A DNA stretch of 64,000 nucleotides from Ypsolopha sequella. Taxonomy: Eukaryota > Arthropoda > Insecta > Lepidoptera > Ypsolophidae. The DNA lies in assembly GCA_934047225.1 (NCBI GenBank), contig OW203987.1:337501-401500 (forward strand). Reading direction: 5' to 3'. The notes under the pieces are model-generated. The model was given only the letters and a program-made list of their open reading frames with translations, was not told where the DNA came from and did no database searches. A program made the position numbers and the translations under genes. The first letter of the stretch is position 1; every line of letters starts with the position of its first letter. Below are positions 55,339 through 64,000 of the stretch, piece after piece.

Positions 55339-56433
55339 CCGTACTGTGGGAAGATCTTGACAAGCCAAGAAATATATAAAGTGTACAAAGGGTCCGTACT
55401 GTGGAAAGATCTTGACAAGCCAAGAAATATATAAAGTGTACAAAGGGTCCGTACTGTGGGAAGATCTTGACAAGCCAAGAAATATATAAAGTGTACAAAG
55501 GGTCCGTACTGTGGGAAGATCTTGACAAGCCAAGAAATATATAAAGTGTACAAAGGGTCCGTACTGTGGGAAGATCTTGACAAGCCAAGAAATATATAAA
55601 GTGTACAAAGGGTCCGTACTGTGGGAAGATCTTGACAAGCCAAGAAATATATAAAGTGTACAAAGGGTCCGTACTGTGGGAAGATCTTGACAAGCCAAGA
55701 AATATATAAAGTGTACAAAGGGTCCGTACTGTGGGAAGATCTTGACAAGCCAAGAAATATATAAAGTGTACAAAGGGTCCGTACTGTGGGAAGATCTTGA
55801 CAAGCCAAGAAATATATAAAGTGTAAAAAGGGTCCGTACTGTGGGAAGATCTTGACACGCCAAGAAATATATAAAGTGTACAAAGGGTCCGTACTGTGGG
55901 AAGATCTTGACAAGCCAAGAAATATATAAAGTGTAAAAAGGGTCCGTACTGTGGGAAGATCTTGACAAGCCAAGAAATATATAAAGTGTACAAAGGGTCC
56001 GTACTGTGGGAAGATCTTGACAAGCCAAGAAATATATAAAGTGTACAAAGGGTCCGTACTGTGGGAAGATCTTGACAAGCCAAGAAATATATAAAGTGTA
56101 AAAAGGGTCCGTACTGTGGGAAGATCTTGACACGCCAAGAAATATATAAAGGGTCCGTACTGTGGGAAGATCTTGACAAGCCAAGAAATATATAAAGTGT
56201 AAAAAGGGTCCGTACTGTGGGAAGATCTTGACACGCCAAGAAATATATAAAGTGTACAAAGGGTCCGTACTGTGGGAAGATCTTGACAAGCCAAGAAATA
56301 TATAAAGTGTACAAAGGGTCCGTACTGTGGGAAGATCTTGACAAGCCAAGAAATATATAAAGTGTACAAAGGGTCCGTACTGTGGGAAGATCTTGACAAG
56401 CCAAGAAATATATAAAGTGTACAAAGGGTCCGT
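55339..56433. repeat. Minisatellite, 55-bp unit, about 20 copies
   Basis: The unit starts CCGTACTGTGGGAAGATCTT and contains GAAATATATAAAGTGTAC. One unit near 56120-56155 is 11 bp shorter. All three minus-strand frames stay open across the array, giving three overlapping frames of 380-450 codons with the same permuted sequence; these are by-products. Confidence 0.97.
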
Positions 56434-57508
56434 CGTCACAGTGAACGAGTTCTATTGACGTGGATGTTATCTGTTTGAAAATACACTTCATTAGACAAAA
56501 CAAGACAACATTAGAGAGCCAATACAAATTTCTACAAATTTTAGATTTGGCCTTTTCATAGATTTAGGTAGATGAGAGAGATGAAAGTTCAGCGAAGTAA
56601 TTATATGAGAGAAGGCTGGCTGGAAGAAAACTTTTTACGTGATAAATCCGCCCTCATACGACATTGTCAGTTCCAAACTCTGTACTCAATTTTTTCATTT
56701 AAGGGGAACGAAAATACAAACAGAAATAAAATGTCAGCTTTCGGATGATTTTGTTGCAATAATTAGGTTACGTATAGCCATAAAAAAAAACATGTTTTTG
56801 GTTGAACTTTAAGGAATTCATTTTCTACAAACCACGTTAATCGATTCATATTTGTACTGTCAATGATTTTTTTTGTAACCCTCTATTGCACACTTCTTAT
56901 CGATTTTGTTTCAGGTATAGCTTTCGCGATTTTGTTAGTTTTTTTTTTAATAAAATTAGTGTGAATGATATCTATTCATTTTCCAAATACCACGTTATTC
57001 GGGTTAAAAAAAGCACCCCCTTTTTCCAAAAATACGTAAATCCACTGATGCAGTCAGCGGCAGCAAGATATTGTCAGTCTACGCCTAGCGTTGGCGCCCG
57101 TAAGACGTGGAACCTGTGCCCTTTTTTGCAAGCTATAAATATCTCCCAAAACTACTTCAAAACACATTGAAATTAATTTTATAAAGTAATATTTCGAGGA
57201 GCATCATATTCCTGCCGTTAAAAACTCAACAAAATATGCGTATGAGTGATTTAGCTACATCGTGCCATAGTCATAACAACAAAACTGAATGAATTTGGAA
57301 TGAATTCATACTTTTATGCGGGAAAATAATATATGTTACTCTAAAAGAATAATTTTGTGATCGTTATTGAAACCCAAATTAATTTACTTATACTTACTGA
57401 GATCTGTAACAAAGGTCAATGACCTTTTCGTGAAATTACCCTCTAGTATTGGCTCACCATTTCAGGTCCAATAAGTGAAGTTTTTTGCAAATTATATTGG
57501 TACACTTA
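56434..57508. other. Unassigned region with one nuclear-receptor-like palindrome
   Basis: No gene recognised. ATTCATTTTCTACAAACCACG at about 56817 and a similar ATTCATTTTCCAAATACCACG at about 56976 form a weak direct repeat. See the separate entry for 57411-57428. Confidence 0.45.
57411..57428. promoter_or_regulatory. IR-1 nuclear-receptor element (ecdysone-response type)
   Basis: AAAGGTCAATGACCTTTT contains AGGTCA and TGACCT as perfect inverted half-sites with one spacer base, the arrangement bound by EcR/USP. There is no recognised gene nearby, so function is unproven. Confidence 0.35.
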
Positions 57509-59297
57509 CTTGGGATAAATCGCCAAGCATTTAAAATATAGAAATTTATTTTGAAATATTTACAGTGCATGGCAAAATTATTAGATCGTAGATAATCCTG
57601 TCGGTACATGTTCAGGTTCTGTTACGCAAAATGAAAACAATGAAACTCTTTTAGGATTAATTTGTTATTCCTATGTTTGTCTGTCTGTCCGTTTGTCTAG
57701 ACAATTTTTTCTGGGTAAAATTAATAAATACCAATATAAACGGCCCTCTATAGAGCTGTAAAAACATACTTTTGACGTTTTTATTTATATTACGTTTTAG
57801 GTTTTTACGTTTTTTTTTTACGTTTTTCATACAAATTTTCTCACTATAAAAATGTAGGGATGAACACTTGAGATAATATTTTGCATTTAAAAGTCAACAC
57901 AGGAAGGAATTGTTGAACAAATAATGTAAAAAATATGAAAACCATGTTGTTCTAAACTAAAGGGATTAATTATCTACTGTTCAATGTGGCGATAGCTTTG
58001 TTTATTTTTTTCCTTGGATTATTTTTTACTAAGGTAACAAATAGTTTAATACAAGGTTTTCCTTAAGAGGTCCCTTTAACCCTGTATTTTTCTTAAAATT
58101 CATACAATAGGTATAAACCGAATGTGAAGTCTACAGCTTATTTTCTTCATATCTTTTTTCATGAGTATATTCTAGTGACATCTAACTACGTTTCTATAAA
58201 GCCCAAAAAGCAAAATTTGATAAAACAACATCATAATAGCTGTCAGGATATCGTCAATATTGCCTCGTTTTTACACAAAGTTTAACAAGTTCGTATATTT
58301 TTATCTATACTGGAAATAAAAAAGAGAGAAATACAGGCGTCTTTCATGTTAAGATGACTAAGTTTACACACTTTGCTAAGTATAAACAATTACCGTTTCA
58401 TGGAAAACTGTTTTGACCTGAAACCATTTCACAAATTCAATTAACTTATTTTGAATATCTTGTCATCTTGCATTTCTTGATGAGAAATACAATTTCAATA
58501 AGTAAAAATACAACTTTTAGTTAAGAAAACTTTAGTTAAAAGTCTGCTGTATGCATTAACATATTTTTAATTATATTACAATAGTAATAAAATAATTGGC
58601 TTATCCGTCGTGGTGATACCAGCCGTAAATTTCTAAAATAATCTGATATCACGCTTATGGAAAACCCAATTATTTTGAAGATACCATAATATCATTAAAA
58701 TATGTTTATGCATATACGAGCAAACTTTTAACAATAAATTGTCTTAGCTAAAAGTTGTACTTTACCGTTATAATTATTTCTTAATATTTTGTTAGAAATT
58801 CGGAGAAATAGCCCTTAAGGAAAACCTTGTATGAAAATATTCGTTATCTTTATGACAAAGAAAAAAAAATAATAAACAAAGCTATCGCCACATTGAACAA
58901 ACAGTAAATTATTAATCCCTTTAGAATAGAAAGATATGGTTTTATATTTTTTACATTATTTGTTCTACAGTTCCTTTCTGTGCTTTCTTTCAAATGCATA
59001 ATATTATCTGAAGTGTCGATCTCTATATTTTCATAAGGAGAAAATTTGTATGAAAAAGTTAAACAAAAGGCCATAAAAACGTTATAATATGTATATTTTA
59101 CAGGGCTGTAAATATTAGCATTTATTGATTTTACCCAGAAAAATTGCCTAGACAAACGGACAAACAGACAAACATAGGGACAACAAATTAATCCTAAAAG
59201 AGTTTTGTTTTTTCATTTTGCGTAAAGGGACCTGAACATTTCAAACTATGATACAAATAAATTTATATATTTTAAACACTTGGCGATTTATCCCAAG
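57509..59297. mobile_element. Large foldback element, arms about 0.5 kb
   Basis: The left arm 57509-58067 (CTTGGGATAAATCGCCAAG at the edge) matches the inverted right arm 58814-59297, with indels, including AAAGCTATCGCCACATTGAA and GACAAACGGACAAACAGAC. The inner borders are CAAGGTTTTCCTTAAG and its inverse. The centre has no coding frame of note; a 101-codon frame on the right arm is not supported. Confidence 0.75.
58480..58790. repeat. Second palindrome nested inside the large foldback
   Basis: TACAACTTTTAG at 58509 pairs with CTAAAAGTTGTA at about 58748, with the arms also matching at TGCATTAACATATTTT and at AAAATAATTGG/CCAATTATTTT. Its centre (about 58637) differs from the centre of the outer element (about 58403). 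Confidence 0.65.
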
Positions 59298-60564
59298 GGT
59301 AAACAGGTGTCCCAAAAGTCAACGCTTTCCCTTGGAAGGCTGGTAGGCCAGCTCATGACTGACCAGAATATCAAATTATGACCTCAGCAAAAAGTAGATA
59401 GTCTTCGAGTTGATGGTACTTTTATAAATTCGAATAGATTTTTGAGAGTCAAAGCTAACCAGTTCTAAATTCTAAGAATAAAATTTTTGTTGCGCTACTC
59501 TGAATAGTCATGCTATTGATAAAGTCAAAAATAAACCTTGAAATGCTGTTACATCAGGAAGAAAAATAAAAACCCAATTTATGAGCAATTTTTTGTAATT
59601 AGGTTAGTTCGATACCACACCCTGAAAAAAATTGTCCTATGTTAGTTTTGCAAATTGTCTTAAATAACGGCTCATCAAATATTGTTTTTTAAATGATCTG
59701 GCAATTTCTGTGTATTACTTTTGAAAAAAAAGTTATTGCTAATTTACTACCAAAGGAGCTGCGTATTTTTTAAAATAATTAGAATTTAGAATGAAAGAGT
59801 GGCGGGCAGTAAAAATATTTGACGTTCATTAGAAATGCCATTTAACACGCGTTAGAGTGAGATAAATAGTGACGCTATTTAAAATGAGTTGGAATGAGAT
59901 AGTAACGCAGTTAAACGTGGTTGAATGAGAGAGGCATAATTGATATAGGCTACAGTGAGATAGATAGTGACGTGGTGCATTCCTTCTGAGAATATTTGTT
60001 AGTTTCCACTTTTTGTAATAACAACTTTAGTAAAAATTTTTTGTAAAGAAATTTTTGGTCCAATTTATTTTCCCGCAAGTGTAAAACCAGCTCAACGGGC
60101 GAAAAATATTTAAAGAATGGGTAATGGTGACAATTAACCGTCACAATATTATTATGTATCTCTAAAGGAGTGTCTGAAATGTTCCGAGGGTCAACTGATA
60201 AATCAAACACTCAAAAAACCACTTTTAGCCGACCATAATAAATTTACGTCCCGACGTGATAGCAAGTAGGATCAATGCCGTGTGACGATGATCGAAATAC
60301 ACAAATAAATTAGATAAAATAAAATACGTTTTACTTTTGACCCTGCTTCGTCCACTCTATTCGTATTTTTGCTATGGTGACGCGAGCTTAGAGGCCGGGA
60401 CGAATTTCCCCAAATTGAATAAGCCACGCCCGGAACTGGTTTTTGTTTTGGCTATGTCATACTCTTAAGTGTGTTCAATAAAGTGTGTATTCATTAATTC
60501 CTTTGTTGGATATGAGCTCGCACTTTATTCCAACAACTCTCCCTCGAGAGCCAAATGCTCTCCT
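59298..60564. other. No recognised gene
   Basis: 59830-59980 has loosely repeated GAGTGAGATA.ATAGTGACG motifs. 60470-60520 has AATAAAGTGTGTATTC followed by TTGGATATG...TTCCAACA, faintly like an LTR end. Nothing firm. Confidence 0.4.
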
Positions 60565-61137
60565 GCATGGAATCTAATGACAGCGCTTGGCTATATGATA
60601 CACAGAAGCATGGAATCTAATGACAGCGCTTGGCTATATGATACACAGAAGCATGGAATCTAATGACAGCGCTTGGCTATATGATACACAGAAGCATGGA
60701 ATCTAATGACAGCGCTTGGCTATATGATACACAGAAGCATGGAATCTAATGACAGCGCTTGGCTATATGATACACAGAAGCATGGAATCTAATGACAGCG
60801 CTTGGCTATATGATACACAGCAGCATGGAATCTAATGACAGCGCTTGGCTATATGATACACAGAAGCATGGAATCTAATGACAGCGCTTGGCTATATGAT
60901 ACACAGAAGCATGGAATCTAATGACAGCGCTTGGCTATATGCTGCACAGAAGCATGGAATCTAATGACAGCGCTTGGCTATATGATACACAGAAGCATGG
61001 AATCTAATGACAGCGCTTGGCTATATGATACACAGAAGCATGGAATCTAATGACAGCGCTTGGGTATATGATACACAGAAGCATGGAATCTAATGACAGC
61101 GCTTGGCTATATGATACACAGAAGCATGGAATCTAAT
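60565..61137. repeat. Minisatellite, 43-bp unit, about 13 copies
   Basis: The unit starts GCATGGAATCTAATGACAGC. Very few variants (CAGCAGCATGG, GCTGCACAG, TTGGGTAT). Confidence 0.97.
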
Positions 61138-61190
61138 TATAAATTATTTATATGTAAATAAATATGTAATTGGATAAGTAGCCTACATAT

Positions 61191-64000
61191 GTTTCAGTTC
61201 GAGTGGCTTTGTTTGGACGGAGTATGTTTCAGTTCGAGTGGCTTTGTTTGGACGGAGTATGTTTCAGTTTGAGTGGCTTTGTTTGGACGGAGTATGTTTC
61301 AGTTCGAGTGGCTTTGTTTGGACGGAGTATGTTTCAGTTCGAGTGGCTTTGTTTGGACGGAGTATGTTTCAGTTCGAGTGGCTTTGTTTGGACGGAGTAT
61401 GTTTCAGTTCGAGTGGCTTTGTTTGGACGGAGTATGTTTCAGTTCGAGTGGCTTTGTTTGGACGGGGTATGTTTCAGTTCGAGTGGCTTTGTTTGGACGG
61501 AGTATGTTTCAGTTTGAGTGGCTTTGTTTGGACGGAGTATGTTTCAGTTCGAGTGGCTTTGTTTGGACGGAGTATGTTTCAGTTTGAGTGGCTTTGTTTG
61601 GACGGAGTATGTTTCAGTTTGAGTGGCTTTGTTTGGACGGAGTATGTTTCAGTTCGAGTGGCTTTGTTTGGACGGGGTATGTTTCAGTTCGAGTGGCTTT
61701 GTTTGGACGGAGTATGTTTCAGTTCGAGTGGCTTTGTTTGGACGGGGTATGTTTCAGTTCGAGTGGCTTTGTTTGGACGGAGTATGTTTCAGTTCGAGTG
61801 GCTTTGTTTGGACGGGGTATGTTTCAGTTTGAGTGGCTTTGTTTGGACGGAGTATGTTTCAGTTCGAGTGGCTTTGTTTGGACGGAGTATGTTTCAGTTC
61901 GAGTGGCTTTGTTTGGACGGAGTATGTTTCAGTTCGAGTGGCTTTGTTTGGACGGAGTATGTTTCAGTTCGAGTGGCTTTGTTTGGACGGAGTATGTTTC
62001 AGTTCGAGTGGCTTTGTTTGGACGGAGTATGTTTCAGTTCGAGTGGCTTTGTTTGGACGGAGTATGTTTCAGTTCGAGTGGCTTTGTTTGGACGGAGTAT
62101 GTTTCAGTTCGAGTGGCTTTGTTTGGACGGAGTATGTTTCAGTTCGAGTGGCTTTGTTTGGACGGGGTATGTTTCAGTTCGAGTGGCTTTGTTTGGACGG
62201 AGTATGTTTTAGTTCGAGTGGCTTTGTTTGGACGGAGTATGTTTCAGTTCGAGTGGCTTTGTTTGGACGGAGTATGTTTCAGTTCGAGTGGCTTTGTTTG
62301 GACGGAGTATGTTTCAGTTCGAGTGGCTTTGTTTGGACGGAGTATGTTTCAGTTCGAGTGGCTTTGTTTGGACGGGGTATGTTTCAGTTCGAGTGGCTTT
62401 GTTTGGACGGAGTATGTTTCAGTTCGAGTGGCTTTGTTTGGACGGAGTATGTTTCAGTTCGAGTGGCTTTGTTTGGACGGAGTATGTTTCAGTTCGAGTG
62501 GCTTTGTTTGGACGGAGTATGTTTCAGTTTGAATGGCTTTGTTTGGACGGAGTATGTTTCAGTTCGAGTGGCTTTGTTTGGACGGAGTATGTTTCAGTTC
62601 GAGTGGCTTTGTTTGGACGGAGTATGTTTCAGTTCGAGTGGCTTTGTTTGGACGGAGTATGTTTCAGTTCGAGTGGCTTTGTTTGGACGGAGTATGTTTC
62701 AGTTCGAGTGGCTTTGTTTGGACGGGGTATGTTTCAGTTCGAGTGGCTTTGTTTGGACGGAGTATGTTTCAGTTTGAGTGGCTTTGTTTGGACGGAGTAT
62801 GTTTCAGTTCGAGTGGCTTTGTTTGGACGGAGTATGTTTCAGTTTGAGTGGCTTTGTTTGGACGGAGTATGTTTCAGTTTGAGTGGCTTTGTTTGGACGG
62901 AGTATGTTTCAGTTCGAGTGGCTTTGTTTGGACGGGGTATGTTTCAGTTCGAGTGGCTTTGTTTGGACGGAGTATGTTTCAGTTCGAGTGGCTTTGTTTG
63001 GACGGGGTATGTTTCAGTTCGAGTGGCTTTGTTTGGACGGAGTATGTTTCAGTTCGAGTGGCTTTGTTTGGACGGGGTATGTTTCAGTTTGAGTGGCTTT
63101 GTTTGGACGGAGTATGTTTCAGTTCGAGTGGCTTTGTTTGGACGGAGTATGTTTCAGTTCGAGTGGCTTTGTTTGGACGGAGTATGTTTCAGTTCGAGTG
63201 GCTTTGTTTGGACGGAGTGTGTTTCAGTTCGAGTGGCTTTGTTTGGACGGAGTATGTTTCAGTTCGAGTGGCTTTGTTTGGACGGAGTATGTTTCAGTTC
63301 GAGTGGCTTTGTTTGGACGGAGTATGTTTCAGTTCGAGTGGCTTTGTTTGGACGGAGTATGTTTCAGTTCGAGTGGCTTTGTTTGGACGGAGTATGTTTC
63401 AGTTCGAGTGGCTTTGTTTGGACGGGGTATGTTTCAGTTCGAGTGGCTTTGTTTGGACGGAGTATGTTTTAGTTCGAGTGGCTTTGTTTGGACGGAGTAT
63501 GTTTCAGTTCGAGTGGCTTTGTTTGGACGGAGTATGTTTCAGTTCGAGTGGCTTTGTTTGGACGGAGTATGTTTCAGTTCGAGTGGCTTTGTTTGGACGG
63601 AGTATGTTTCAGTTCGAGTGGCTTTGTTTGGACGGAGTATGTTTCAGTTCGAGTGGCTTTGTTTGGACGGAGTATGTTTCAGTTCGAGTGGCTTTGTTTG
63701 GACGGAGTATGTTTCAGTTCGAGTGGCTTTGTTTGGACGGGGTATGTTTCAGTTCGAGTGGCTTTGTTTGGACGGAGTATGTTTCAGTTTGAGTGGCTTT
63801 GTTTGGACGGAGTATGTTTCAGTTCGAGTGGCTTTGTTTGGACGGAGTATGTTTCAGTTTGAGTGGCTTTGTTTGGACGGAGTATGTTTCAGTTTGAGTG
63901 GCTTTGTTTGGACGGAGTATGTTTCAGTTCGAGTGGCTTTGTTTGGACGGAGTATGTTTCAGTTCGAGTGGCTTTGTTTGGACGGGGTATGTTTCAGTTC
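61191..64000. repeat. Minisatellite, 35-bp unit, at least 80 copies, with higher-order period
   Basis: The unit is GTTTCAGTTCGAGTGGCTTT plus GTTTGGACGGAGTAT. Marker variants (AGTTTGAG, ACGGGGTAT, TATGTTTTAG) recur 1260 bp (36 units) apart from the array start to about 63600; after that the pattern matches at 1015 bp (29 units). All plus-strand frames are open for hundreds of codons because the unit has no stop, and I do not call these genes. The array continues past the window. Confidence 0.97.

Noticed and set aside
55047..56527. Three overlapping minus-strand frames of 381-450 codons
   Set aside because: The same 55-bp unit read in three frames gives permuted versions of one peptide; a product of the array.
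60470..60540. Copia-like LTR end (TTGGATATG...TTCCAACA after an AATAAA)
   Set aside because: No matching partner LTR, target duplication or internal sequence seen; too short to support.
61203..63862. Many long plus-strand frames in the 35-bp array
   Set aside because: All three frames are open because the unit has no stop; no signal of coding.

Overview
The window reads as repeat-dense, AT-rich insect DNA, most likely lepidopteran. Evidence for this is a BEL/Pao LTR retrotransposon, several CR1/Jockey-group LINEs, an RTE-like LINE end, a mariner remnant, many foldback MITEs, and dispersed motifs that I remember as common in moth and butterfly genomes (the GGAACCCT and GACTTTAAAAAAGGAGG types). 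I found no convincing host protein-coding gene. By hand count, about a quarter of the window is tandem arrays, with some 17 unit families of 20-105 bp, and much of the rest is transposable elements, often nested.

Layout. 1-2.5 kb: two minisatellites (32 and 28 bp). 2.8-9.3 kb: broken minus-strand LINEs, two abutting inverted-repeat elements (4299-5662), an RTE-like scrap, a foldback and a mariner transposase fragment. 9.3-13.2 kb: mostly unassigned, with MITEs and a TTAA-flanked piggyBac-like element holding a 108-bp Tc1-like MITE. 13.4-18.9 kb: 57-bp, 93/105-bp and 24-bp arrays, the last split by a palindromic hAT MITE with an exact 8-bp target duplication. 20.0-22.4 kb: 24 copies of a 98-bp unit that ends in a tRNA-like sequence. 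23.7-25.2 kb: a TTAA-flanked foldback whose terminus is amplified, then a 44-bp array. 28.2-37.1 kb: two 37-bp arrays broken by two LINEs and a solo LTR. 37.9-39.8 kb: 21-bp and 44-bp arrays.

40.7-52.3 kb is the most gene-like part. A minus-strand LINE (endonuclease plus reverse transcriptase, one in-frame stop) carries 249-bp tandem repeats 5' of its ORF. A complete, very young BEL/Pao element (44492-52113; LTRs 407 bp with one difference; TSD GTTGT) has inserted into those repeats. Its gag and pol lie in the same frame and are separated only by a TGA in a readthrough-like context inside a perfect short inverted repeat.

53.2-64 kb: 44-, 55-, 43- and 35-bp arrays and a 1.8-kb foldback. The 35-bp array runs off the end of the window and shows a 1260-bp higher-order period.

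The autonomous elements supply or once supplied reverse transcriptase, endonuclease, integrase and protease. The arrays appear repeatedly to have been seeded from transposon ends and then hit by new insertions. Long open frames in the arrays arise because unit lengths are multiples of three or lack stops, and I do not treat them as genes. All family assignments come from reading the sequence, not from searches.
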